Of a DNA stretch of 64,000 nt, positions 27,007 through 37,023 are shown piece by piece; positions within the stretch are counted from its first letter, which is position 1; each line of letters begins with the position of its first letter. The stretch is taken from NCBI GenBank assembly GCA_000621985.1, contig JHWW01000001.1, positions 124,001 to 188,000 on the forward strand, written 5' to 3'. The translations under genes and the position numbers were made by a program. The notes beneath the pieces were generated by a model. It searched no databases. It was not told where the DNA came from and was given only the letters and a program-made list of their open reading frames with translations. The stretch is from Lachnospiraceae bacterium V9D3004. GTDB taxonomy: Bacteria; Bacillota; Clostridia; Lachnospirales; Lachnospiraceae.

Positions 27007-28275
27007 ATGACTATTTCAGTGACGGACTTTATATTTAAGAATATAATAACGATCAATCTTCTGCTTGGTCTGGTCATTGTGGTATATGCAAACCGCAGAC
27101 TGAAGATTCCCACAGCAGCCATTGTGGTGAGACTTGCAGTGACATTATTTCTTATTATGATCACGGAGTATCTGTATGACTGGACGACAACATTTTCACA
27201 CCCCACAAAACATGAGATTGTGCTTACGGTAATTAAAAATGTAGTCAGACCGTTTCTTTTTCTGTGGGAAATATATCTGTTTACTCCGGATCGTAAAAGA
27301 AGGATCATTTATTCGATTCCCGCGAACGTCAATGTATTGATAAATCTGCTTACATTCGTACAGCCGGACGTATGGGTATTCGTATATGATGAGAATAATG
27401 AGTTGTTGACCGGCCCTTTATGGGGATCAACACTTGCAGTAAAAGTATTATATCTGATAATTTTAACATATCAGGGAATCCGCTTTTTTATGGAAGTTGA
27501 AAACAGGCGAATGCTTCATGCCATATTCTATACCTTATTCACAACGGTTCTTACCGGTATTCTTGAAAATATGAATCTGATAAGCGGAGTTATGGACAAA
27601 ATGATTGCGGCGGCTTTCATATTTTACTACATGTATCTGTGTTCCGTAAGACAGGAGGCGCTTGGCAGAGAACTTATAAAGAGGGAAAAAGAGCTTGGAA
27701 AAAACAGGCTGACATTTATGCAAAACCAGATAAAACCGCATTTTATATATAACAGTCTTACGACAATACAGTCTTTGTGTACAGACAGTGAAGCAATCGA
27801 TGCAATAAGTGAATTCGCCGGATATCTTCGGGGAAGTGTGGATGTCATGACAGAGACAGAATGTATTCCTGTTCACAGGGAGCTTGAGACCGTTAAGAAT
27901 TATATAGCCATGGAGAAAAGGCGGTTTGGTGATAAATTACAGATAGAACTTAATATTGAAGAAGAGGCATTTCTGATTCCGACATTTTCAATACAGATTC
28001 TTGTTGAAAATGCGATCGTGCATGGCATAAGAAAGAAGGAAGACGGTAAAGGAACGGTAATGATTCACGCATATGCCGAAGACGGATACCATGTGATCGA
28101 TGTGACGGATGACGGGATCGGATATGATATGAGCAAAGATGCCGATGAACAGGAGAATCACGTGGGACTTATGAATCTTAATACAAGACTTGAGATGATG
28201 TGTAACGGAACACTTGAGATAATAAGCAGTCCGGGAGACGGAACCACAACCGTCATAAGGATACCGGCAAGTTAA
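27007..28275 (+). CDS. LytS/YehU-type membrane sensor histidine kinase
   Basis: A 422-residue kinase of the His_kinase (PF06580) type. Six or seven membrane helices fill the first 210 residues. The phospho-acceptor box is FMQNQIKPHFIYNSLTTIQ with the His near residue 245. The ATP-binding domain shows QILVENAIVHGIRKK, VTDDGIGYDM and NHVGLMNLNTRLEMM. GGAGAG lies before the ATG. The response regulator gene follows after 135 bases, making a clear two-component pair. The membrane-only sensor suggests response to a hydrophobic or cell-surface signal, which is inference. Confidence 0.9.
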   Translation: MTISVTDFIFKNIITINLLLGLVIVVYANRRLKIPTAAIVVRLAVTLFLIMITEYLYDWTTTFSHPTKHEIVLTVIKNVVRPFLFLWEIYLFTPDRKRRIIYSIPANVNVLINLLTFVQPDVWVFVYDENNELLTGPLWGSTLAVKVLYLIILTYQGIRFFMEVENRRMLHAIFYTLFTTVLTGILENMNLISGVMDKMIAAAFIFYYMYLCSVRQEALGRELIKREKELGKNRLTFMQNQIKPHFIYNSLTTIQSLCTDSEAIDAISEFAGYLRGSVDVMTETECIPVHRELETVKNYIAMEKRRFGDKLQIELNIEEEAFLIPTFSIQILVENAIVHGIRKKEDGKGTVMIHAYAEDGYHVIDVTDDGIGYDMSKDADEQENHVGLMNLNTRLEMMCNGTLEIISSPGDGTTTVIRIPAS

Positions 28276-28309
28276 CGGGCATACGCAAGATATACATTAA
28301 ACACACGGA

Positions 28310-28390
28310 GTATACTGCTGATAAAATAAATACATATTAAATATACTGCAAACATACTATAAGTATACATCACAGGTATACTCAATGAGT
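28310..28390 (+). promoter_or_regulatory. Cluster of GTATAC palindromes before the response regulator
   Basis: Exact GTATAC occurs at 28310, 28363 and 28376, with the related TATACTGC at 28311 and 28342 and GAGTATAT at 28386. The density in about 80 AT-rich bases directly before the regulator suggests operator sites, possibly for autoregulation. Confidence 0.4.
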
Positions 28391-28410
28391 ATATATAAGG
28401 AGATGGAAAC

Positions 28411-29196
28411 ATGAACATACTGATCGTTGATGATGAGCTTCCCGCGATCCGCAATCTGGAGCGGGTTGTGAAGGAAGTGGAACCCAATGCATGTGTATAT
28501 ACGGCAGATGAATACAGTAAGGCCATCAGCCTGTGTGACAGTGTGAAGATGGATGTTGTATTCATGGATGTTGAGATGCCCGGTATGGACGGGATATCGC
28601 TTGCCGGCAAATTAAAAGCCATTCAACCGGTGATCAACATTATCATGACGACTGCATATGAGAAATATTCTCTTGATGCATTCAAAATATATGCGAGCGG
28701 TTATCTGTTGAAACCTGTGACCGCAGCGCACGTCAGGGAGGCGCTTGATAACCTGCGTAATCCCATTGGAGCAACCAGACAGGGCCTGTATATACAATGC
28801 TTCGGGCATTTTGAAGTGTTCTATGACGGAGAGATCGTGCAGTTTGGAAGAAGCAGGGCAAAAGAAGTTCTGGCATATCTGGTAGACCGTAAGGGTGCTG
28901 CAGTCAACAATGCGGAGATGTGTGCCGTGCTGTTCGAAGATGATGAATCCGATCCTGTAAAGCAGAGGAATTATTTTCATCATTTATATAATAATCTTCA
29001 GAGTACTCTGGAAAAATACGGCTGCGACGATATTCTCGTAAAGGGATATAATTCATATTCGGTTGCAACAGAGAAATTTCAATGCGATTATTATGAGGCG
29101 TTAAAAAAAGATTCGCAGGTATTGAAAAACTACATGGGAGAATACATGAGTCAGTACAGCTGGGCGGAAGGAAGAATTGGGATATATGAATATTAA
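28411..29196 (+). CDS. Response regulator with C-terminal winged-helix (SARP-like) domain
   Basis: A 261-residue regulator. The N-terminal receiver has ILIVDDELPAIRN, the phosphorylation site in VVFMDVEMPGMDG (Asp near 53), and LLKPVTAAHVREAL with the conserved Lys. Residues about 128-210 form a winged-helix of the Trans_reg_C/SARP kind (QCFGHFEVFYDGEIVQFGRS, then EVLAYLVDRKGAAV). The C-terminus lacks a full BTAD repeat. AAGGAGATGG precedes the ATG. It is the partner of the kinase upstream. Its target genes are unknown; the palindromes before it are a candidate. Confidence 0.9.
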   Translation: MNILIVDDELPAIRNLERVVKEVEPNACVYTADEYSKAISLCDSVKMDVVFMDVEMPGMDGISLAGKLKAIQPVINIIMTTAYEKYSLDAFKIYASGYLLKPVTAAHVREALDNLRNPIGATRQGLYIQCFGHFEVFYDGEIVQFGRSRAKEVLAYLVDRKGAAVNNAEMCAVLFEDDESDPVKQRNYFHHLYNNLQSTLEKYGCDDILVKGYNSYSVATEKFQCDYYEALKKDSQVLKNYMGEYMSQYSWAEGRIGIYEY

Positions 29197-29327
29197 AGTT
29201 CACCTGTGTCCACTGTTTGTCCACTTTGTGATGTTATAATTTATTCGAACATGTGAGAATGCCAATTGTCATTTGTTTGTTATCTTTATAATGCGAGGAA
29301 AGTAACTCTTTCCTTCCCCCCAACGGA

Positions 29328-29360
29328 TTAACGATGCCATGTGGCATCGTTAATTCTTTT
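29328..29360 (+). terminator. Intrinsic terminator after the response regulator
   Basis: Perfect 12-pair stem (29328-29339 with 29342-29353) with a two-base loop, followed by a T-rich stretch (TTCTTTTC). It lies about 130 bases beyond the response regulator stop. Confidence 0.75.
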
Positions 29361-29491
29361 CGCTTGTAATATGAATTGATATGTGGTATTCTTTGAGAAT
29401 CAGATAGTGAGCAGTTACATATATATGACGGATGTTATCCGGTTAATGCTGATTCACTGTCATGGTAATATAATATGGGAGGAGTAATGAG

Positions 29492-31582
29492 ATGAAAAGA
29501 ATGACGAAATGTGGCGCAATGGCTATTGCATTTGCAATGGGTCTGTCGCTGATACCGGCAGGAAGTGCTGATGCCGCCAAAGTAAAAGTAACGAAGATCG
29601 CAGTGACCGACAGCATTACAAAAGACAGTAAGACAGTGGTTGTTGCCAAAGGAAAGACCGTTAAACTTGATGTTGATGTAACGGTTAAGCCCGACAAGAA
29701 GGCTAATAAGAAGGTTACTTACAAAAGTAAGAATGCCAAGATAGCTACGGTATCAAAGAAAGGTGTAGTTAAGGGAATCAAGGCAGGTAAGACAAAAGTA
29801 ATAGTAACGTCCGCAAAGAATAAGAAGAAAAAAGCAACCATTAATGTTAAGGTTGTTGCGGGCGCAGTTAAGAAGATAACGCTTAATCAGAAATCAGGAT
29901 CACTTAATGTCGGTGGAACCGTAGCACTTAAAGCAACGGTTAAGGCAGCCAAGGGTGCCGATAAGAACGTGGTATGGTCTTCATCCAAAGAATCTGTTGC
30001 AACCGTAAGCAGTAAAGGTGTTGTTACTGCAGTGGCAGCAGGATCGGCTACCATCACAGCAACGGCAGCCGACGGATCGGGTGCAAAAGCAACATATAAG
30101 TTGAGTGTAAGCAATCCTGTTAACATTACGGGCTTAAAAGTTCTCAATGCACAGGCGATCACCTTCTCACTGAACCAGCCGTATGCGCTCACACCGGGTT
30201 CTGTATCGGTTATGAAGAAGAAAATATCAGACGGAACTTTTAGGAACCAGCTTGTGATCGATAATATGTCAACAACGGATAATATGAATTATTCAATTGT
30301 ACTTGATAATGAAAGCTTCATAGTCGAAAACAATTACGTTATGGTATCGATACCTACGCTTCCGGGTACGGTTAATTCCATGGAGATACTGTACAGAGAG
30401 CCTGTATGTGCATATACCGACGAACGTGTATCTGAATGGACAGTGAATCAATACAAAGAAGTATCATTTGAATTCCAGAGAAACATGGGTTATTCACAGC
30501 TTAGCATCGTCAATCTTCCTGCCGGACTTACGGCAGAGTGCAAGAATGGTTATCTTTCGGTAAAAGGTGTTCCTACTACTCCGGGCGTAACCGATGCAAC
30601 TTATACAGGTGTTGATGAAGTCGGCAATACAATTACGGGAGTAGTTCATTTCGTAGTCGGATCGGATACGGTGATTGCCGGTGCCGCTACTACAATACAT
30701 GGTGTTAGTGTGGGTACTGAGACCAAGATCTATAAGAGCATATATATAACGGGAGGAAGCGGCAGATATAAGCTTGCGGTAGCTCCTAACGGTGATCCGT
30801 CCGGACTTGTACTTAACAAGGATCCTCAGACCGGTGAGATAAGTTATGTATATGATGAAGATTATGATGATTATGATGACATTGCTCTCAGCATAAAATT
30901 ACCGGGAACATATTCCGTTACGCTTACGGCTACGGATTTAAAAGATCCTTCAAGAGTATGCAATATCGTAATTCCTGTAAATATAGTACAGGGTATATCT
31001 GTAGGAGGCAGTGTATTGGATGCGTCCGGCAACAAGATCTCCGGTGCGAATGTAGTATTCGCGAATAAGAATAAGGCTGAGCTGAATTCTTCATATGTAT
31101 ATGCTAATACAGATGAAAATGGTGTATACAGCGCCACTATGGTTCCGGGCAATTATGATATCGAAGTGTATTACGGATATGATAATGACAGTCCTAATGC
31201 CAAGGCTACAAAATATCTCTACAACCAGCCGTTGACAATGTCCGGAACAGGTTATGATCTTCAGCTTCCGTTGTATAAAGTTATCATCGGAGAGACTACC
31301 GATGCGGCAACAGGTGAGACATTCCACGGTAAGTATCTGAACTGGAAGTCCAATTATGTGTCTGTAGGAACCGGTGAGGCATTATATCTCAAACCCGGTA
31401 ATTATGTTCTTGAGGCTGAGATGGTAGTTCATACGACCAACGACCAGAAGGAACATGTGATCCGTACATACAAGTATACGGCTACAGCTAATCTTGTTAA
31501 CGCGCCTGTCGTTGCTCCTGTTACAATGACACTTGTAAGTGAAGTTAAGGACGAAGAATATTATAATGATGACAATGAATGA
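29492..31582 (+). CDS. Secreted protein with bacterial Ig-like (Big_2) repeats
   Basis: A 696-residue exported protein. The signal peptide runs MKRMTKCGAMAIAFAMGLSL to about residue 29, with cleavage near ADAA. Two Big_2 domains follow (about 35-115 and 115-205, with the NAKIATVSKKGVVKGIKAGK and WSSSKESVATVSSKGVV signatures). A further beta-rich middle region comes next, then a carboxypeptidase-regulatory-like domain around 505-580 (GSVLDASGNKISGANVVFAN, YSATMVPGNYDI). The C-terminus is acidic, with no LPXTG, SLH or membrane anchor. GGGAGGAG precedes the ATG. The likely role is cell-surface or matrix binding; the partner is unknown. Confidence 0.88.
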   Translation: MKRMTKCGAMAIAFAMGLSLIPAGSADAAKVKVTKIAVTDSITKDSKTVVVAKGKTVKLDVDVTVKPDKKANKKVTYKSKNAKIATVSKKGVVKGIKAGKTKVIVTSAKNKKKKATINVKVVAGAVKKITLNQKSGSLNVGGTVALKATVKAAKGADKNVVWSSSKESVATVSSKGVVTAVAAGSATITATAADGSGAKATYKLSVSNPVNITGLKVLNAQAITFSLNQPYALTPGSVSVMKKKISDGTFRNQLVIDNMSTTDNMNYSIVLDNESFIVENNYVMVSIPTLPGTVNSMEILYREPVCAYTDERVSEWTVNQYKEVSFEFQRNMGYSQLSIVNLPAGLTAECKNGYLSVKGVPTTPGVTDATYTGVDEVGNTITGVVHFVVGSDTVIAGAATTIHGVSVGTETKIYKSIYITGGSGRYKLAVAPNGDPSGLVLNKDPQTGEISYVYDEDYDDYDDIALSIKLPGTYSVTLTATDLKDPSRVCNIVIPVNIVQGISVGGSVLDASGNKISGANVVFANKNKAELNSSYVYANTDENGVYSATMVPGNYDIEVYYGYDNDSPNAKATKYLYNQPLTMSGTGYDLQLPLYKVIIGETTDAATGETFHGKYLNWKSNYVSVGTGEALYLKPGNYVLEAEMVVHTTNDQKEHVIRTYKYTATANLVNAPVVAPVTMTLVSEVKDEEYYNDDNE

Positions 31583-31609
31583 TTGATCGTCACATAAGCA
31601 TGAATACGG

Positions 31610-31646
31610 CCCCGTCATCTACCGTAAAGGTATGTGGCGGGGTTTT
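31610..31646 (+). terminator. Intrinsic terminator after the Big_2 protein gene
   Basis: Imperfect 14-pair stem (CCCCGTCATCTACC with GGTATGTGGCGGGG) followed by TTTT. Confidence 0.8.
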
Positions 31647-31742
31647 CAGTACTAACCCGTCAAGCGGCCATCATGTATGAATGAGCAGGCCTTTTTGCGG
31701 GGCGGTGAACATGGAGTACGATTTGCGGAATGTTCGCAGGGA

Positions 31743-31925
31743 AAAAAAACCCGGGCAGGTTTTAACTGCCCGGTTATATGGAAAACATAAGGTTATATAG
31801 AATACGATTACAGGTTTCTCCGTGTGATCGTTGGTTATGTGTCTGGATTATGATTGATTATCATAGAAGAAACCTTATGTTTACCGTTCCTGTTATGATG
31901 CATTAATAGTTCAACCAATAAAATA
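31743..31925 (-). ncRNA. Possible structured small RNA on the minus strand
   Basis: On the minus strand a possible promoter (TTGGAT, then TAATAT after 18 bases, near 31930-31965) precedes perfect 12-base complementary arms (31871-31882 with 31783-31794). These enclose two smaller hairpins, one near 31850-31866 and one near 31806-31833, as in a three-way junction. Immediately after it comes a strong intrinsic terminator with eight T residues. No minus-strand gene explains that terminator. I recognise no Rfam family; the layout is not that of 6S RNA. The 5' end given is only approximate. Confidence 0.35.
31744..31773 (-). terminator. Strong minus-strand intrinsic terminator without a gene
   Basis: GC-rich eight-pair stem (31751-31758 with 31766-31773) followed, on the minus strand, by eight T residues (the A run at 31743-31749). 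The nearest minus-strand coding gene upstream is beyond 37000. Confidence 0.75.
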
Positions 31926-32058
31926 TTATCACTCGCTGTCACATTAATCCAACAACAAAAAAGTGTATGATATTACACCTGATTAGCATAATTTTCTGTA
32001 GGGTTTTTTGTTTTTTGTGACATAAGGTAAGATCAGAACCGGTATAAAATATTTGCGG

Positions 32059-32087
32059 TTGACAAAAATACCCTGAAATGCTATCTT
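32059..32087 (+). promoter_or_regulatory. Predicted promoter of tRNA-Leu
   Basis: TTGACA at 32059-32064 and TATCTT at 32082-32087, spaced by 17 bases, ending 22 bases before the tRNA. Confidence 0.7.
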
Positions 32088-32109
32088 AATTAAGTCACTT
32101 TAAGTGCAT

Positions 32110-32189
32110 GCGGGTATGGCGGAATTGGCAGACGCGCCAGATTTAGGTTCTGGTGGGAGACCGTGCAGGTTCAAGTCCTGTTACCCGCA
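32110..32189 (+). tRNA. tRNA-Leu (anticodon UAG)
   Basis: Acceptor arms GCGGGTA and TACCCGC pair fully. The D arm GGCGGAATTGGCAGACGCGC is of the long class II type. The anticodon loop TTTAGGT between CCAGA and TCTGG gives UAG. A variable arm typical of tRNA-Leu and the T arm GGTTCAAGTCC are present. The CCA end is not encoded. Confidence 0.95.
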
Positions 32190-32277
32190 GTTTTGATTTT
32201 AAGGCATATAAGATTGAAAATAATTACGTTTCTGTCTTATGAGGGAATTAAGTATTGTTTTTGGCTAAAAATAATTT

Positions 32278-32306
32278 AGCGTGGTTGACCACGCTTTTAT
32301 TTTTTT
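32278..32306 (+). terminator. Intrinsic terminator downstream of tRNA-Leu
   Basis: Eight-pair stem AGCGTGGT...ACCACGCT with a two-base loop, followed by TTTATTTTTTT. It lies about 90 bases beyond tRNA-Leu. Confidence 0.8.
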
Positions 32307-32332
32307 CATTAAATTTCTTTTATATTACCCTC

Positions 32333-32361
32333 TTGTAAAAATTACAATTATGATGTATAGT
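32333..32361 (+). promoter_or_regulatory. Predicted xylanase promoter with a palindrome on the -35 box
   Basis: TTGTAA (32333-32338) and TATAGT (32356-32361) are spaced by 17 bases. The -35 box is one arm of the palindrome TTGTAAAAATTACAA (32333-32347), which could be an operator. Confidence 0.5.
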
Positions 32362-32408
32362 ATCTAGTAATACATATAATTCATAGAAAGGTATAATGAG
32401 GTGGAATT

Positions 32409-33707
32409 ATGAGATTGATTAAGAAATTTGCTGTGATCGGATGCATGACGGTTTTGATGACCGCAACTGTTTTATCGGGATGCGGAGGTTCTTCGGGCGG
32501 ATCTTCCGATACGGGGGACAAGAAAGAGGATACAGCGGATACAGAAGGAAAGGATGCTGCAGGCAGTGATAACGCCGAAAACGGCGATAATACAGATGCT
32601 TCAAAAACGGAAGAAACCGAAGCTTCGAAAGATGACGGATCGGGAAGTGATGCTTCAACCGAAGAAACTAACGCAGAAAGTCTTAAGGATGCATATGCCG
32701 ATCTTTTCACTGTAGGTGCGGCAGTTAACAGCTGGCAGCTTGCCGACAGCGCTACACTTGATGTTATTACCAAGGATTTCTCAAGTATCACAACAGAGAA
32801 TGAGATGAAGCCGGACTACATTCTTGATCAGGAAGCAACACTCAAAGCTTCCGATAAGATGCCTGAGATCAATATGGATAATGTTGACAAGATCATGGAC
32901 ATGGCACAGGCAGCAGGGCTTAAGATGCGTGGACATACGCTTGTATGGCACAGTCAGACACCTGAATGGCTTTTCCATGTTGATTACGATCCGGACAAGG
33001 ATTACGCGGACAGAAAGACTATGCTTAAGCGTATGGAGAGCTATATAAGCAAGGTATTCGCACATGTTAACGAGAAGTATCCGGGACTTGTATATGCATG
33101 GGATGTTGTAAATGAGGCGCTCAGTGATTCCGAAAGCGGCGGCCTCAGAGATGACAGTCCGTGGTATAAGACCATTGGTGAGGACTATGTTGAGAAGGCA
33201 TTTGAGTTTGCAAGAAAATATGCCGACAAAGACACTAAGCTGTTCATTAACGATTATAACCTTACACTTAATGCAAAGAGAGACACGATGTATGAAGTTG
33301 CGAGCGATCTGTTCGGAAAAGGTCTTATAGACGGTATTGGAATGCAGTCTCATCATGATATGAATTACTTTAACGCATCGTCCGTAGAGACGGCGCTGTT
33401 CAAATATGCACAGATCGAAGGAATAGAGATACAGCTTACGGAACTCGATCTTCATAATAATGATAATTCCGAAGAGAGTCTTAATAATCAGGCTCAGATG
33501 TATAAAGAATTATTCGATGTTCTCGTGGAACTTGACAGCAAAGGAATGGCAAATATTACTAATGTTACATTCTGGGGACTTAATGACAGTGTAACATGGC
33601 TTACAAATTTTAAGGGCGAGACAAGTTATCCGCTGCTGTTTGATAAGGACAATAATCCGAAACCGTGCTATTACAGCATACTTGAGGCAGCGAAGGCTGT
33701 TAAGTAA
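32409..33707 (+). CDS. GH10 endo-1,4-beta-xylanase, lipoprotein
   Basis: Cleaves internal beta-1,4 bonds of xylan at the cell surface. The 432-residue protein has a lipoprotein signal with lipobox LSGC (Cys25). About 65 residues of Ser/Asp/Glu/Thr-rich linker come next, then one GH10 catalytic domain (about 92-430). Family motifs are ITTENEMKPD, GHTLVWHSQTPEW, WDVVNEA with acid/base Glu236, FINDYNL and LTELDLH with nucleophile Glu345. No binding module is present. GAGGTGG precedes the ATG. The anchored, single-domain form fits hydrolysis of xylan or long oligosaccharides held at the cell. A pentose isomerase and xylulokinase are encoded 16-20 kb downstream. Confidence 0.94.
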   Translation: MRLIKKFAVIGCMTVLMTATVLSGCGGSSGGSSDTGDKKEDTADTEGKDAAGSDNAENGDNTDASKTEETEASKDDGSGSDASTEETNAESLKDAYADLFTVGAAVNSWQLADSATLDVITKDFSSITTENEMKPDYILDQEATLKASDKMPEINMDNVDKIMDMAQAAGLKMRGHTLVWHSQTPEWLFHVDYDPDKDYADRKTMLKRMESYISKVFAHVNEKYPGLVYAWDVVNEALSDSESGGLRDDSPWYKTIGEDYVEKAFEFARKYADKDTKLFINDYNLTLNAKRDTMYEVASDLFGKGLIDGIGMQSHHDMNYFNASSVETALFKYAQIEGIEIQLTELDLHNNDNSEESLNNQAQMYKELFDVLVELDSKGMANITNVTFWGLNDSVTWLTNFKGETSYPLLFDKDNNPKPCYYSILEAAKAVK

Positions 33708-33731
33708 AATACTATGAGAGGAAAGAAAGAT

Positions 33732-35207
33732 ATGAAGATTAGAACAAGATATGCTCCAAGCCCGACAGGAAAGATGCATGTGGGAAATTTGAGAACGGCT
33801 CTTTACGAGTTCCTTATCGCCAAGCATGAAGGCGGGGATTTCCTGTTCCGTATAGAAGATACGGATACGGAAAGATATGTTGAGGGAGCTATAGACATTA
33901 TCAACCACACAATGAAACTTGCGGGACTTGACTATGATGAAGGCCCGGGTAAGGAAGGCGGATGCGGTCCTTATGTACAGAGCGAGAGAGTGAAGTCCGG
34001 TCTCTATCTTGAATATGCCAAGAAGCTTGTTGAAAAAGGAGAAGCATATTATTGCTTCTGCACAAAGGAGAGGCTTGATAAATTACGTGCGGATTCGGTT
34101 GATGAAGCAGGAAACGTGACAGCAAAATATGACAAGCATTGTCTTAAACTGACCAAAGAAGAGGTTGAAGCAAAGCTTGCAGCAGGCGAGCCGTATGTTA
34201 TAAGACAGAATAATCCGATCGAGGGTCAGACTGTATTTTCAGATATCATATATGGTGACATTACAGTTGAAAACAGCGAGCTTGATGATATGATACTTAT
34301 CAAGTCCGATGGATACCCGACGTATAATTTCGCCAACGTGGTTGACGATCATCTTATGAATATCACCCACGTGGTGCGCGGAAATGAATACCTTTCTTCA
34401 GCACCAAAATATAACAGGCTGTATGAGGCGTTCGGATGGGATATTCCCGTGTATATCCATTGTCCTACAATAACCGATGAGGAACATAAGAAATTATCCA
34501 AGAGACGCGGAGATGCATCTTTCGAGGACCTTATGGAGCTTGGTTTCCTTCCCGAAGCGGTAGTCAATTATGTTGCTCTTCTCGGTTGGAGTCCTTCGGA
34601 TAACAGAGAGATATTTACATTGGATGAGCTTATAGAAGCATTTGATTATACAAGGATCAGTAAATCCCCGGCAGTATTCGACATCCAGAAATTGAGATGG
34701 ATGAACGGCGAATATATCAAGGCAATGGATGATGAGAGATATTTTGAGTACGCATTACCGGTTGTAGATAAGGTGATCACAAAGGATCTTGATAAGAAGA
34801 AGATAGCACTGCTATGTAAGACAAGAATTGAGACTTTCCCGGATATAAGTGAGAAGATAGACTTCTTTGAGGAACTTCCGGATTACGATGTGGCTATGTA
34901 TACTCATAAGAAGATGAAGACTAATTCCGAGAATTCGCTTCAGGCGTTGGAAGATATGCTTCCGGTATTCGAGCAGATGGAGGATTATTCCGTGAAGGCC
35001 ATCGAAGAGGCAGCAATGGCATATGTTGCCGAAAAAGGAATTAAGAACGGACAGGTTCTCTGGCCGATACGTACTGCCGTATCCGGTAAGCAGATGACAC
35101 CCGGCGGTGCATATGAGATCATGGAGATTCTCGGCAAAGAAGAATCACTTAACAGGATCAGAACGGGAATCGAAAAGCTTAAGGGAGATGTAAATGCAGC
35201 TAAATGA
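33732..35207 (+). CDS. gltX: Glutamate-tRNA ligase
   Basis: Charges tRNA-Glu with glutamate. Class I motifs include [19 protein letters not shown] (HIGH region), [13 protein letters not shown], and KLSKRRGD for the KMSKS loop, all as expected for GltX. The ATG at 33732 is preferred, since GAGGAAAG precedes it and it gives [11 protein letters not shown]; an ATG at 33714 would place that site inside the gene. The protein has 491 residues. The next gene begins inside its last codons, so the two are translationally coupled. Confidence 0.95.
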   Translation: MKIRTRYAPSPTGKMHVGNLRTALYEFLIAKHEGGDFLFRIEDTDTERYVEGAIDIINHTMKLAGLDYDEGPGKEGGCGPYVQSERVKSGLYLEYAKKLVEKGEAYYCFCTKERLDKLRADSVDEAGNVTAKYDKHCLKLTKEEVEAKLAAGEPYVIRQNNPIEGQTVFSDIIYGDITVENSELDDMILIKSDGYPTYNFANVVDDHLMNITHVVRGNEYLSSAPKYNRLYEAFGWDIPVYIHCPTITDEEHKKLSKRRGDASFEDLMELGFLPEAVVNYVALLGWSPSDNREIFTLDELIEAFDYTRISKSPAVFDIQKLRWMNGEYIKAMDDERYFEYALPVVDKVITKDLDKKKIALLCKTRIETFPDISEKIDFFEELPDYDVAMYTHKKMKTNSENSLQALEDMLPVFEQMEDYSVKAIEEAAMAYVAEKGIKNGQVLWPIRTAVSGKQMTPGGAYEIMEILGKEESLNRIRTGIEKLKGDVNAAK

Positions 35208-37023
35208 TGCACAATATAAAGCGGTTCACCACGTCACCGGCCCAATGCTGGTGACAGCGGGACCCGGCTCCGGCAAGACAAGAGTGATCATTGAAAGGAT
35301 CAGATATCTTACCGGAGAGATGGGAATAAGACCATCGGATATACTTGTTGTTACATTCACAAGGGCGGCTGCCGGAGAGATGAAACAACGGTATGAAAAG
35401 GGACGGGGAAGACCCGGCGTATTATTCGGAACATTTCACAGTATATTCTTCATGATTCTTAAGAATGCGTACAAATATACGTCATCAGATATTCTTACGG
35501 AAAATGAACAAAGACAGTTCATCAAGGCTATTCTGCCAATACTGCAATGGAATACCGATAACGAAAAGGACACTATCACGGATATAATATCGGAGATAAG
35601 CAGGGTTAAGTCAGAGAATTTTGACATTGACTCTTATTTTCCCATGTCATGTCCTGTCGATAATTTCAGGAAATTATACGCAGAATATGACAAAATGCTT
35701 CGCGGAAAAAGAAAGATAGATTTTGATGATATGCTGATCTATACATATGATCTGTTCAGACAGCGAAAAGACATTCTTGAGGCATGGCAAAGCAGATACA
35801 GATATATTCTCGTAGATGAATTCCAGGACATTAACATGCTTCAATACGAAGTGCTTAAGATGCTTGCAAAACCGGCGGATAATCTGTTCATTGTCGGGGA
35901 TGATGATCAGTCTATCTACAGTTTCCGCGGCTCAAAACCGGAATATATGATCAACTTTTCGAATGATTACCCGGAGGCTGACAATGTAATACTTGATATC
36001 AATTACAGATGTCAGGCTGATATCATAGATGCGGCGGGAAGATTGATCGCACATAACAAAACAAGGATCGATAAGAATATCAAAGCACATAATAAAGCAG
36101 AAGGACCCGTTGATGTGAAAGGATTTAAGACTCTTCAGGCTCAGAATGAGGGTATTATCCGTCTGATCCGTGATTATCACGATAAGGGTATTCCTTACAA
36201 TGACATGGCAGTATTGTATCGTACCAATTCACAGCCACAGGCGCTTATTCACAGCTTTATGGAATTTGATATTCCCGTCAGGTTAAAAGAAGGCATACCC
36301 AATATATATTCACACTGGATCGCAGGTGATATCATTGCCTACGTTAAACTTGCGATGGGGATTAACAGTCCGGAATGCTTTGCAAGGATAATGAACCGCC
36401 CCAACAGATATATATCAAGGAATGCGCTTGATATTAAGGGAGTGGATTACAACAGACTGTTATATATGTACGAAGATAAACCATGGATGTGTGAACGTAT
36501 ATATCAGTTGCGTTCCGATATCAAATCGATCAGCCTTATGCCGCCGTCGAGAGGGATCAGTTATATTGACAAAGTAATCGGTTACGGAGATTTCTTAAGA
36601 GAATATGCGGCTGACAGAGGCATTCCCGAAGAGAATCTTATAGACAGGCTTAATGAGATCCATGATATGTCTTCAGGATTCAAAAGATACGGTGACTGGC
36701 TGGATCATATAGATGAATATTCAGAAAAACTGAAAGAAAACCGCACTCTTCAAGAAGATACCGATGCGGTGATGTGCATGACAATGCACGGTTCCAAGGG
36801 ACTTGAATTCGATAAAGTAATCATTCCCGATGTAAATGAAGGTATAATACCTCATAAGATGTCAACAACCGAAGAACAGACAGAAGAGGAGAGGCGTCTT
36901 TTTTACGTGGCAATGACAAGAGCAAAAACACGGCTGCATCTGTTCTATTCCGAACACAGATACAACCGTGATTATGAACCTTCCTGTTTCTTAGAGGAGA
37001 TCAATACTCCGGGGAAGACTTGA
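35194..37023 (+). CDS. UvrD/PcrA-like superfamily 1 DNA helicase, short form
   Basis: A 609-residue SF1A helicase that unwinds DNA 3' to 5' with ATP. Motifs visible are Q (LNDAQYKAV), I ([15 protein letters not shown]), II ([15 protein letters not shown]), III ([19 protein letters not shown]), IV-like ([14 protein letters not shown]), V ([21 protein letters not shown]) and VI ([19 protein letters not shown]). It is about 100 residues shorter than PcrA and lacks the usual C-terminal RNA polymerase-binding tail. A full-length PcrA is presumably encoded elsewhere. The ATG overlaps the gltX end by 14 bases. Confidence 0.92.
   Translation: MQLNDAQYKAVHHVTGPMLVTAGPGSGKTRVIIERIRYLTGEMGIRPSDILVVTFTRAAAGEMKQRYEKGRGRPGVLFGTFHSIFFMILKNAYKYTSSDILTENEQRQFIKAILPILQWNTDNEKDTITDIISEISRVKSENFDIDSYFPMSCPVDNFRKLYAEYDKMLRGKRKIDFDDMLIYTYDLFRQRKDILEAWQSRYRYILVDEFQDINMLQYEVLKMLAKPADNLFIVGDDDQSIYSFRGSKPEYMINFSNDYPEADNVILDINYRCQADIIDAAGRLIAHNKTRIDKNIKAHNKAEGPVDVKGFKTLQAQNEGIIRLIRDYHDKGIPYNDMAVLYRTNSQPQALIHSFMEFDIPVRLKEGIPNIYSHWIAGDIIAYVKLAMGINSPECFARIMNRPNRYISRNALDIKGVDYNRLLYMYEDKPWMCERIYQLRSDIKSISLMPPSRGISYIDKVIGYGDFLREYAADRGIPEENLIDRLNEIHDMSSGFKRYGDWLDHIDEYSEKLKENRTLQEDTDAVMCMTMHGSKGLEFDKVIIPDVNEGIIPHKMSTTEEQTEEERRLFYVAMTRAKTRLHLFYSEHRYNRDYEPSCFLEEINTPGKT

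Noticed and set aside
31743-31925. 6S RNA as the identity of the minus-strand RNA
   Set aside because: 6S RNA is one long rod with a central bubble in which the two ends pair. Here the ends do not pair and the fold looks like a three-way junction with a separate terminator.
32781-33455. 224-codon minus-strand open frame
   Set aside because: Antisense to the catalytic domain of the GH10 xylanase, which has all family motifs.
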